Positions 11,340 to 21,816 of a stretch of 64,000 nt of DNA are shown in pieces. The position numbers and the translations under genes were made by a program. The DNA is taken from contig FJOG01000055.1 in the NCBI GenBank assembly GCA_900073065.1, forward strand, positions 123,965-187,964, written 5' to 3'. Below the pieces are notes generated by a model. The model was not told the DNA's origin. It was given only the letters and a program-made list of their open reading frames with translations, and searched no databases. Source of the stretch: Phialocephala subalpina. Lineage: Eukaryota > Ascomycota > Leotiomycetes > Helotiales > Mollisiaceae. Position 1 is the first letter of the stretch. Every line of letters begins with the position of its first letter.

Positions 11340-12060
11340 AGCATCTTTCCCTTCTTATATATACCCCTCATACTCCCAATACGTTTCAAATCTTAATTTC
11401 TCATAAAAATCCTTTATTACAATCGAATTAATATATATACCCTTAACGCTCCTCTCCCTCATATTTTTCATCGCTTTTACTATTAATACTAACTTTATAC
11501 CCTTTCCTTTCGCATTCTCATCAACGCCAATTACAGTAATAAATCCCGTCTTCTCTTTCGATAGTATTAACGGTATAAACGCGAAAATATCGCTAATAAT
11601 AGCATTTAGAGAATATATTAAATTCCATCCGATTTGCGTATTAATATTTAAGTCGAAGGCTATTATTACTTCGTGATATTGATTGTATATTACAAGAGTT
11701 TCGTAGGCTTTAAACTAACTTTAATTTTTAATTAGTATATATGATTAAATATTATTCTAAGGATTGATAAACGAAGTTAGTTCATTGCTTAATAATGTAT
11801 TCTTCGTATAATTCTGGCGACTAGGGAAAGAATTTGAGTTTTGTCTTTGAAATTCGCTCGAAGATCTCGGGTAGTACTATCGCTTCTCTAATGTCTTTAT
11901 AGTAATCTCGAGTTATTAGTCTTATGGATTTGCGGAAGCTTGGATATTATTAGTACCTTTAATTTAGATATTCAATGGGAGATTGTAATTTACTTCGATA
12001 AATAAAAAAGTCTTTAATCTTTTGTGGAAAATTAATCGGTATTCTTCATATAATATCGTT
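11340..12060 (-). pseudogene. GNAT-family N-acetyltransferase-like protein, RIP-degraded
   Basis: The minus strand reads SPELYEEYIIKQ*TNFVYQS (about 11,780), YETLVIYNQYHEVIIAFDLN (about 11,670), INTQIGWNLIYSLNAIISDIF (about 11,610) and KEKTGFITVIGVDENAKGKG (about 11,530). It continues IKLVLIVKAMKNMRERSVKG, then DFYEKLRFETYWEYEGYI ending near 11,360. The V-G-V-x-E-x-x-x-G-K-G-(I/V)-G-x-x-L stretch is the acetyl-CoA binding motif A of GNAT enzymes, and FYEKLGFE is the usual motif B. Fungal GH3 beta-N-acetylglucosaminidases often end in a domain of this kind, but no GH3 part is visible upstream here. One frame change near 11,720 and several stops show it is dead. Confidence 0.75.
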
Positions 12061-12640
12061 GGTAAATACTCCGATCATATCGTTAATAAAGATTTCAGAG
12101 TGTATAAACGAGAGTGAATCGGTTCTTCGTATACGTGAGTAGATAATAATTATTGTAATACTAATATACGCGCCGCAATTATAGAGTCCCGCTTTCGGCG
12201 CGTTAATTACTGTAATCGACGTCGATTTCGTAGTTACTCGGATCGCCGTCTCCCAAAAAAATTGTACTATTTTAACCTACAATATAATATACTACTCCAA
12301 AGTATATATAAGTCTGGGGACTAAAAGAGTATCTCTTTTTCTTACACTTATAATTCCATTCAATAAAATCTTGGCGATTAACTAATTTACTTCTACGTGA
12401 ATCGGTAATAGTCGATTAAGTGGGTTTAAATTATGGGGTACTTGAAGAGTTTATTTCGCAAAATCATCGCGACGTTTCGTCTTTGTACAATAATCTCTCG
12501 AATTATCCGTTCGAGAGATTAATATTGACTGCAATTACTCGATGCAACTTCTCTACTTGATTTTAAAAGGAAAAGTGGATCTTTTAGACGGACCGAAGAT
12601 ATAAGAGAGTCCTTAAGATAATTATCAATAATAGAAGGTC
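12061..12640. other. RIP-mutated DNA, no recognised gene
   Basis: AT-rich DNA with short reading frames only. It could include the N-terminal part of the acetyltransferase relic, because minus-strand readings remain fairly open to about 12,250, but no motif is recognisable. Confidence 0.35.
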
Positions 12641-12870
12641 CTTTAATAACGAGAGGATAAGAAAAAAACGAAAAAACGAGAATAAAATGGAAGAAAGGAT
12701 ACTTTGGTTAAGAAAGCCAATTATTAAGGGGAATTCGATGGCATTAACGTGGCTTTGGTTATTCGCAAGCGTAGTAGGCCCGTCATTTGGACATTTGCTC
12801 CCATTGGTCAATAACGAGCCTCATTATCTCATTCCTCGTTATTACCCTGACCATTTGCGGAGGAATATAG
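12640..12870 (+). pseudogene. MADS-box-like small protein relic, copy 2
   Basis: The plus frame near 12,680 reads GRKDTLVKKANY*GEFDGIN, then VALVIRKRSRPVIWTFAPIG. This is the same pattern as the relic at 3540 (KRKDTLIKKAYKLGDLDSIN and VALIICKYSR). Downstream a different frame gives LLP*PFAEEYRANE. Local composition is slightly less AT-rich than the surroundings, which is why a 243-bp open frame in the wrong phase also occurs here. It is best regarded as a second copy of the same multicopy family. Confidence 0.55.
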
Positions 12871-13039
12871 AGCAAATGAGAATAGTGCGATTAGATGTCT
12901 ACTATTTTCTTACTTATAATAGAATATGAATTCGTGCCAAATTATAACTTCGCGCTAATTAGGATGTGAAGTCATGACTATATCATCCGCATTATACTGT
13001 TAATTCCCCATGTATTCGAAAAGTGTCGCCAATTCAATC

Positions 13040-14994
13040 GTTCAACAGGTAATAAGGATAAAGCGGCGTCGACTTGGAGATAGTAGTACTTATCGTAAGG
13101 CTGAGAATCACAATTTCATTATTAAGCCCTAATATAAACTCCTTCGATCGCAAGGGGTCTCTTAAATCCCTTGCCATTTAAATTCCGTCCTATACAAATG
13201 AGATGCAAACGATTCCTTTTCGAGCAATTTGTAATTGAAATTTAAGCTTATTTGAGTTTTATAAGCAATTTAATCGGAGTTTAATAATCGTGGGAATATC
13301 TTCAATATTAATAGTATAATACCCTTTATATAACGCAATTATATCCTTTATTTAAGCGATTAATAAATAACCTGAAAATACTTAGAGAAAATCTAAAGTT
13401 AGAAACAATTTATCAAATTATAAATGTAGCGATGGCGTTATTAGTGTGATTAGTTGATTATAGGGGAGTTGGTTATATTCAATCGTGATTAGAGATATAT
13501 AACTTATAAGCGCGGCCTCGCCTAAAGCTACTCTCGTCTTTATATCGCTATTATTAGCGTGCGGTGGTTCTAAGAGTATTCTCGGCGGAGTTAACGGTAT
13601 TTTAGTGTATAGCGAGGCATTTAGATCTCTTTTTTGGATAAAAGGGGGTCGTGGTTAGATTGTAGACGTCGAAGCTTGGGCTAATAAATTCTTAGAAAGG
13701 GACGATAAAAACTAGTGCGTAAATAGTAGTAGGATATTTTTATTTGGAAAGTGATATTGCTTTTTTGATTTCGAAGCTTTTCGGACTTTATCGTTTAAAG
13801 TTACTTTTAATCGAGTTGCAATGCGATTCAGTTTTCTGTGACGCTTTATCGGAACGTTTAATCAATTTGAGAGGGTCTATTTGTCGTAGAGCTTACCGTG
13901 TATTCGAGGGATATAAAAGTCGCCGTGGAAGAAGAAGAAGAGATTGCACAAATAGTAAGTACTCTTACTAAAGCAAATGAATCTCGATCGCTAATAGCGT
14001 GGATAAAACTCATAAAAAAAGAAGAGTTATATCTTAGCGTGAACTTTCCAAGGTGATTTTTAGAGAGAGGCGGGCATTTGAATTTAGAAGGGCTCTATTT
14101 AAACGTTTTAAAATACGCGGTACGTTTTGTCCTTTGTAGTACAAATAAACTCGAAGGTAACAAAGTAATAGCGGGCCAACTTGCCAATTACTTCTGGCAA
14201 ATATTGCTTCAAAGTTGGTTTTAATATCGAGCTTTGAAGAGTTACGCCGAGAGTAACCAGGGGGAATTCGTGGGCTTATTTAATGATCTCTTTAATTACT
14301 TCGTGTATTTCGCCTATCTCCGCGTGGAGATCCGATATACTTTTTAGCTTTGTAAAAAGGGCGTGCAAAGTTCGTACTCTATTTCTACCAACCTCTAAAT
14401 TATTCTTTATTAACTTTAACCTAATTTTGACGGACTTATTATTAATCGCCTCATATAATTGAGTAATAAGGGTTAGTCTTCTAATAATCTTCCAAGTCTT
14501 TCTATACCGTGATCGTAATCGTAATAAGATCCGGTATAAATCTAATATAACGATTTATCGAAAAAAAGTCTCGATATCCTCGACTTTCGAATTCTCTAAA
14601 AAGTAAATCAATTATATTTCGGAATTTGATCAAAAAATCGATCTCGCCGCGTAGTTTACTTTAAGATTTTCGCAAGCGTTATAAACTTTTATATAACTAC
14701 AAAGAAGTCTCTAGTGTTTAATATTATTCGAATCGTAATTTTTTCGCTATTATAGTATTTTTTAATGCAAATAGCCATAATTTTCAAGCTTTCATCCGTC
14801 GTAACTAATAGAAATGCAAAATTGCTCGTAATTTCTTTTTCTCGCGAAATACTTAAGCGGCGCGTTTAATTTCCCTTAAGAACGGCAAGATTTTCGCGTG
14901 GCCCCTTTAAAAGTTTATTTAACTTCCGAAGACGGCTAATCGTTTACTGTAATTGCAAGCGAGTAATCGCACTTCCCCATATCGTTACTTCCAT
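13040..14994 (-). pseudogene. OTT_1508-like deaminase-fold protein, RIP-degraded
   Basis: A long minus-strand frame starting MEVTIWGSAITRLQLQ at 14,994 continues FAFLLVTTDESLKIMAICI (about 14,800), TLITQLYEAINNKSVKIRLK (about 14,440) and SDLHAEIGEIHEVIKEII (about 14,320). The core is VHAKI*LFFFYEFYPR (about 14,035), FICFSKSTYYLCNLFFFFHG (about 13,960) and FYIPRIHGKLYDK*TL (about 13,880). In intact OTT_1508-like deaminases the first motif is HAE and the second has two cysteines flanking the S-x-x-C-Y-x-C pattern. Here the Glu reads Lys and the first Cys reads Tyr, both G-to-A changes, so catalysis is lost. The frame goes on as SDIKTRVALGEAAL to about 13,040. Such fungal proteins have uncertain roles; a toxin- or conflict-type nucleic acid deaminase is proposed for the clan. 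Confidence 0.78.
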
Positions 14995-17425
14995 AATCCT
15001 TTTTTCTTAGTGATTTGCTTGGCCACGCCAAGATATGGTCAGGTTATAATAGGTATGATATAGGCGGTTATAAAACGGTAGGGTAAAGGCGAGGTGATCG
15101 CAAAGCTTAATTAAGAGGGGGATAGAGCTATAGGCAGGTGATTTATAGTAGAGGCGTACTAAGTATTGCTCGAATCTTAGTAAATTACATCAAAGATGAT
15201 ATCAAGGCTCGGAAGAGGTTACGGTATTACTTTTTGCAAGCTTTTGTATTAAAAGCTTATTCGTTTGCCTTTAGGAGTAATATAACCCGTTTATGAGTCT
15301 CTTGAAAGTAGGTTTGTGAGCACGGAACGATACAAAACTATTGCTCGTCAAGATAAAAGGGATGCTTATTTTCCTTTAATAGAACCGTAATTGGCGTATT
15401 GCGGTCGGGGTTTGGTTATTTGTATTGAAAAGTAATTGAAGAATTAAAAACTAGTATTTACTTATATATTTAGTACGCGTATTTCTAAGTACGGATTATA
15501 GTGCACGGCCCCCCTAATACTAATTAGCGCTACTATGCAAATAGCCTTGTTCCAATAATGCCGTGGAATTACGTATAATCTCTATTTCCAATGCAATTAT
15601 TACCCGCGAAGCTAATAACGCAATTATTGCAACTATTGAATTGTAACTTACGAAGTTACGGTACTGAATAAGCGCGAATTTTTGTTTGTAAATAGATAAT
15701 CGTTTTTAGATGAAGTTAAAATGCTTGCTTATAAGAAGACGTTAAATGCCGTTTATAGAGGGTTCGGAGTAGTTCGAAGAGGACTTTAAGGCAAATAAAT
15801 AATATAGAATTAGAAGCGTTTCAATTGAATTACAAAAATGGCTCACGCGATTTTAAATTAATTCTAATACTTTATTAAGATAAAAATTTGCTAGTTATCG
15901 TATCGTTAATTCGCAGTTTCTTACGAAGTACAATAGTTTGTTTAATGTATATAAAAGCGCGTTACTTGCAAATGTTTTATTGCATTTTTATAATTTTTTT
16001 AATACTTTATTAAACAATCGAAACTATTACTAGTAATTGGCCTAATTATCGTATTTTAAATATAAATAGTATAATATAAATATGAGTTTCTTATAATGCC
16101 TAATCCTCAAGTTAATTCGTAAACAAGATTACTAATTCTTTACTATTCAATATATTATCCTCTAAATTATAATTATCAAATTTATCTTGTAAAAGTTTTA
16201 ATTAATTACTATTCAATAGTAATTACTTTATCGACAAATCAATTTAATCTACAAAAAGGTAAATTTCGACTTTTTGTAGTCTTTAGCCTCGCTATACCCG
16301 TTCCTTGGAAATTTGCGGTATAATAATATTTATATTAGTCCATAGGGTACTTTACTCCAAATATCGATTATTAGCGACTTTATCATAACAAGTAAATCTA
16401 CATATTGAGAGTAGTCTACATTACTAATAATACCACGGCTAAATCTGGCAATAGTATTTATCGTAACCCAAACAAACGGGGGGACTACTCGTATAAACTT
16501 AAATACAAGAAGAATAAAATTAAAAAGAAAGCGAACTCTATAAAAAGCTCTAATTAATCTAATATTAAATATAATAATATTTAATAAGGGATTAGAAAGG
16601 GAAAAGAGGCTATAAGAATCGAATTATCGAGAAAATGTATTTAAAAATCAATTATTTCGACCGTAAGCAATTCAATTCCGTTCTATAAATTTACTTACCG
16701 CAACCTCCCTTTATCTAGCATTATTCCTCCTTCAAACCTCTTATTTACCAAATCGAGATTAAAGATCCCAACAAATGTATATAAGCCGTTATTAAGCTTA
16801 TCGGTAATAAATTTGAAGTATTCTTTAATAAGTTATTACGTAAGAAAATAAAATCAATTTATTGCACGCTATAAGGGGGTCGCATCCCGAGTTACTAGTA
16901 CGTAGCGTGTATGGTTTGGACGTGGCTTCGATATAAAGCAAAAATTATAACTTTCATTTTTTGATTGCTTATCGCAAAATCTATAAGGATTTACTAATAT
17001 TTTGCTCACGAAGGCATTCGAGGATTCGACTTTCTACGTTGGGTAAATCGGAAAGAGTTTATGGAAGGGTTATAAGAAGACCTTTGCGGCGAGGCTTAAT
17101 AGAGCCTTGCAAGGTCACGGCAATTATCTACCAAAGGCCGTTAGCGAACCTCTTTTCATCGTGACGATAGTAATTACACGTACCGATAAACTGCGCCTTT
17201 AGAGCTTTACGCAACTAAGCGAGTTAATAAATTAACGCATTATAATTACAATACTTATATTTCTCCGATAATTACCGCTCCTATTCTTTAAAGGCAAATA
17301 CTAAATAATTAAAATACTTATCTTTAGTTTAAAGTCAATATACCGACCACGTTTAAAGAGTATATCCTATTTTCTACGGTTTGTAATTTATTGCTTCGTA
17401 GGCTTTATAGTTATACGAATTAATA
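14995..17425. other. RIP-mutated block without a recognised gene
   Basis: The block is strongly AT-rich. An isolated plus-strand open stretch at 16,961-17,164 is basic and unlike any family I know. In the same place the minus strand reads RFANGLW*IIAVTLQGSIKP and LSDLPNVESRILECLREQN, which looks more protein-like, so a minus-strand relic at about 16,650-17,160 is possible. I could not name it. Confidence 0.35.
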
Positions 17426-17429
17426 CTTC

Positions 17430-18400
17430 CCTTTTATAAGATATTTATTTCTCGCCCTTTTAAGTTTATTATCGGGCCCGACGAGGTTCTAATTATGGTT
17501 TACGAGGCGGTACTCGTAGAGTAATCCCTTGCACTAATTATATTTATATAAGGAAAAATAATAAAAAGCGTAATTAGCGAATTTAAGTAGATAGACGCAA
17601 ATAAAGGAACATTTATACGATTTATTTAATTCGCTTATATAAGAGATTATTCGATCTCGAAGGGCTTTATAGTTTAAACGATTATAGAAGTAGAATTATT
17701 ATCGTAAAAGCCTCGAGTACTTAATGGATAGAAATTTTTCTTCGCGCTTTATTCCTTCGTAGTTCCTCCCGCACCCCGTATTTCCGCACTAAAGCCCAAG
17801 GACAAATAATTATTTAAAGTTCGATCGAAAAAAAGGAAAAAATCCAAGAATAGTCCGCTTAATTTGTATAGGTCTAATTTAAAGCCACCGATATTTGCAT
17901 TTGATATATTTAATTCTTTTAAATATCCTCTCATTAAATCTCGATTTAATCTTTATATATATAAGTCTTTAATAAACGATAGTTTAATTAAGAGTAATAA
18001 TAAGGTTCTTCTTATTTATACTTTCTTATATATTTTAGTAAAAAAATGGGGAGTTAATAATCTGAAGATATTAATTCTATTTAAGTTACATTAAACGTTA
18101 AGCACGCTTTGCCTCGATGCGTCTAAAGTTCAAGAAATTATTAATTTTGCATGGTACACGTATTTAAATAGTTCGATTTTAAATTTAAAAACTGATATTA
18201 ATAAATTAAAAAAGTTGATTTCCTTTTATATGGTTACTAATATCGAGATAATCTCGGAGTATATTTCGTTTATAGAATTAATTGAAGGTGGGGGCGCTTT
18301 TGTGCGGGATCTTTGGAAGCGTATAGTACTTAAGAAGCTTGTTGGAAATATGATAAGGTTGGATAGTTAATAGTATTAGAGAGATGATAATATTGAAGTT
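17430..18400 (+). pseudogene. BTB/POZ-domain protein, RIP-degraded
   Basis: The plus frame starting near 17,440 reads FISRPFKFIIGPDEVLIMVY, then EAVLVE*SLALIIFI*GK, then FK*IDANKGTFIRFI*FAYI and RDYSI. This matches the fungal BTB pattern (F-x-I-x-V-G-P-x-x-x-x-F-x-V-H-E-A-V-L-x-x-x-S-P, then F-x-Y-x-Y-T-G-D-Y). Downstream, YTFLYILVKKWGVNNLKILI, LFKLH, IINFAWYTYLN and IEGGGAFVRDLWKRIV (to about 18,330) match the C-terminal part of such proteins, where the Y-x-L-A-x-K-x-x-I-x-x-L-K helix sits. BTB domains mediate dimerisation and cullin-3 binding in general. At least six in-frame stops at Gln/Trp positions show it is a relic. Confidence 0.8.
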
Positions 18401-19080
18401 ATTCTAAAAGTTTTTATTTCTGTACGAGTTCGTATATCGTATTAGTGGCTAAAGAGATTAAGCGATTAAAATAGTTAATTAAGATTATTTTGCAATTTTA
18501 TTTTTGAAATAAAGTCTCGTCCTATTTCGGTTATAGTCGCTAGTTAGTAAAACAATTACGGATTTCATTGAACTATGACCCTAGTATTCATTAAAGATCC
18601 ATTTACTTCCCTATCGAATATATAAGCTTCTAATTATCTACGAATCTCCGCTTTTGATTTCAGAATTATACTTTCGCAGTTAGTTTTGCCCTAGAAAATG
18701 GCAAGAAGATTCAATTATTTTTAGTTTGTAATTATTAATGTTATAGCGTTAACTTTACTTTAAAGTTTAAAAAGAAGATTTAATTATCTTTAGTTTATAA
18801 TTATTAATGTTAGTTATAATATCGTATTATTTAGTGAGACTTCGTTTTTCTTTCTTGTAATTAAACGCTAATCGAAATTAAGAAGATAAACTCGAAGGTA
18901 AAACTTTATAATTCCGATATTATATATCGAGAAGAGGTGAAATATACGCGGGTTATATTCTTTATTAGATTATCGGAGGATACTACGAAAGGAGCTCGAG
19001 AATTATTGCATTAAATAGCTTATAATACTTTAGGAGGAATATTTTAAGTTTTTTTGAAGTATAGAGAAGGTGCAATTTTA
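18401..19080. other. RIP-mutated DNA, no recognised gene
   Basis: AT-rich DNA with a near-duplicate pair at about 18,700-18,745 and 18,770-18,815 (aagaagattyaattatytttagtttrtaattattaatgtta), a short direct repeat about 70 bases apart. Nothing else is identified. Confidence 0.4.
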
Positions 19081-19084
19081 ATAG

Positions 19085-19245
19085 CGCTCGATAAAAGGCG
19101 TGATAAATAATTTTCGGAGAAGGAAAATCACTTTTATGGAAAAGGCAAACGAGTTAAAAAGCAAGTTTGGCTATGATATTTACGTTTTGGGACGGAGGAA
19201 TGGAAAACTCTTTAATTACACATCTAAAAGATTATCTAAAGATAG
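19085..19245 (+). pseudogene. MADS-box-like small protein relic, copy 3
   Basis: The plus frame reads NNFRRRKITFMEKANELKSK, then FGYDIYVLGRRNGKLFNYTS. The R-R-R-K-x-T-F-x-x-K-A-x-E-L core and the hydrophobic D-I-Y-V-L strand with R-R-N-G-K are the same layout as the copies at 3540 and 12,640, but with clearly different residues, so it is a diverged paralogue rather than a recent duplicate. It is short and surrounded by RIP-mutated DNA. Confidence 0.6.
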
Positions 19246-21330
19246 ACTTTCTTAACTACTTAACTTGATAGAAGTCGTGAGTAGTAGTTTTTTAATCTAA
19301 GGTTTATAATCTAAAAAAAAGTTTAAGATCAGAATTATCTTAAGCCAAAGAGATATATACTGGTTAGTTTCTTAAAACAAGGTACTAAATCTCTGTTTTG
19401 TGAAGGCCGGAAGGGACGAGATAATCCTATGGTGAGAATTGAGGACTTTTAGTCTGGAGATTTAACGGGTGCTAGGGGATAGATTAACTCTTTAGGTTTA
19501 AGGACTTAATGTTTATTAGAGAAGCGAAGGATTTATTAGATAGAAAATTATTTAGTCTACGCTATATATACATTGGATAACGTTAGGTGTCGAGGTTTAG
19601 GATTACTCAAAGACTTTTCTTTAGATGCTTATCTTTTATAACTCTAATAATACAAGTTTTGGGATTTAGACTAATAGTATTTATTAACGTTATTTTAGTA
19701 TCTTCTATATGAAAGACAATAAGCTGAAGTTTTATAACTTTAGCGGTAGAAGCTTGTGCTTGTATTGTTTGTAGTGGTTTTTTTTGCCTTCGAATTGTAA
19801 TTTTAGTTTGTGGTTGAAGTTACGATATTGGGTTGCGGTTTTACTTTTATAGTTATATTTGTTCGTTTAGCGCTTGGAGTTTACTAAGATTGGAAGTGGC
19901 GGTAAGTCGCTTTAAAAATAATTGCCGTACCTTTATAATAAGTAGTTAATTCTATTACTATATTATTATATACTTTGAATAAGTTGTTTGTTTGATATTA
20001 TACCAAACCACTTTTAATAAGCAGCCAATTCTAGTATTATACCACTTCCAACAAGCAACTATTTTTGCAGTTATACTTTTTGTATCCCTCGAATAAGTAA
20101 TTATTTTTACTATTACACTTCTTTTAACGGGTAGTAAGCAACTATTTTTGGTTTTAGCAGCCCAAAATAGCTTTCGTTTTCAGTGTTACTTAACGCAAAT
20201 CACGTGCTATTATAATCACTAGCCGATTAAAGGTAACTACCCCTCTTATCAAAGATATCCGATACTAATCGGGATTAGACGTAACGTCGGCAGAAATTTT
20301 ATAGAGAAATGTTTTAATTTTTGATGTATATAGAGATACTTTTGTTTGAATTAATAGAGGATTATAAATATTACGATATTATAACCCCTTTAATTAATAT
20401 TTGATTTTATGATATATAGGCATTAACTAGAAGTTCCCAAGGAAATAAGACTCCTTCGTAAGTAGGCAATCGCAAATACCCTGAAAATGTACTAACCAAA
20501 AACCAAAGTACCTATTTATATTAGTACTCCACTCCTTTAAGCCAATAACTATAAGGATATCCGCACTAAAAATAACTTACCACCTATTAACATTTGACTT
20601 TTAATAGGCCCGATTTAAGGCGGGGATAACTAGGTCGTTAGCCCGTTACTAATTCCCATTATAACGGATAATTATATAATGGACGATAAACCGCTAAAAC
20701 TCGATAATAAGTTCCTATCGCTGACTTTAAGCGGAGAAGTACTATCGCTCAAATCGAAAAGAACCAAAAGATAGCAAATTCTTGACTTTAAGAAGTTTAC
20801 GATCTACACTTTCGGATGATAATATCTATCGCCTTACTTCTGGTCGTTTATCCCCATATCTTTGTTTTTGAAAGTGAAATTCTCTTACCATTAACAATCT
20901 CGCGAATCTCGCGTGTAGAGCCTCATCTCGTAGTTAATCTCCCATAAACTAAAGCTACTTCGACTCTTAATTCTTTTATTTGGCCCAATTTGTTTAATGT
21001 TATAGCCATATCTCGAGCACTTTAGAATATTATCTCTACTAAAGGTGATCGATAGGTATAAGTATCGGTTTAATTTCCTTGAGTAACGCCGTTACCGTGT
21101 TCGGGGAGAGATTCTTTGTTTATATAACTTGCATCAAAGACTTGGAAGTAGGGAGTGCGAGGAAAAGTAGCCAGTAATGGCGTTGTCCCCTTCTTTCTTC
21201 TTCTCTCCGAACAAGTCACTTGGAACTCAACCAAGAATTCCGACACGCGCTTCTTCCCTACCTCAAGTCCTAACCTTATAGCAATTGTACAAAAACGCGA
21301 AGAGTATTAGAATAGATATAAGGACCTTTA
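19246..21330. other. AT-rich intergenic block with a degenerate tandem region at 19,930-20,160
   Basis: No gene is recognised. From 19,930 to 20,160 a unit like aataagcagccaattctagtattataccacttc recurs about five times in very degenerate form. From about 21,100 the base composition becomes more normal and CT-rich (ccccttctttcttcttctctccg at 21,187), but no open frame follows on the plus strand. Confidence 0.4.
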
Positions 21331-21336
21331 GAAATA

Positions 21337-21584
21337 ACGTCCGTTACTACGTGGCGGAAAACCCTATATACCGGAAAATTAAATTCAAATTCAATATTTA
21401 TAACTCGCTATATAAAGCAATATAAATAGAATTGGTGTGATTTACTTATTAGTAAAACTAAATTATAACAAATTCCTATTGTAGTTGGTTTAGAGAAGAA
21501 ACTATGGGGAGACGTCCGTAATCCTTGCGATTTGATTGGCTATTTCCGCCACGCATGGTTTTCCGCTACGCAGTAACGGACGTT
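21337..21584. mobile_element. MITE-like element with about 28-bp terminal inverted repeats and TA flanks
   Basis: The left end acgtccgttactacgtggcg (21,337) matches the reverse complement of the right end ending at 21,584 with few differences over about 28 bases (acgtccgttac-y-rcgt-r-gcggaaaacc). TA flanks both ends (21,335-21,336 and 21,585-21,586). At 248 bp with no coding capacity it fits a Tc1/mariner-type MITE. A second internal acgtccgtaatc at 21,512 suggests that a related end is nested inside. Confidence 0.75.
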
Positions 21585-21816
21585 AATTAATACTATAGAA
21601 TTTACTTTGTGAAATGATGAAGGCTCTAGTGAAATGAAGCCTTTCTTTTTGCGAGAAACTCTATAACCGTTTTGGAGTTTTGATCGTTTAACTCTTCGCG
21701 TTCCCACTAGAAGATTTGGAAGGTTTTAGAACATCCCCGGAACTAGTAAGGTTTCCTTTGTGCCATCATTATCCACTAGATCACTTCTCTCATTATCGTT
21801 ACTTCCCTCTCGTAGT

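Noticed and set aside
10900..11340. Possible LTR end (purine run followed by element-like sequence)
   Set aside because: No paired copy, no primer binding site, and no readable gag or pol in the window.
12687..12929. 80-codon open frame on the plus strand (MEERILWLRKPIIK...)
   Set aside because: It overlaps a MADS-like reading in another frame that matches two other relics, so this frame is the wrong phase.
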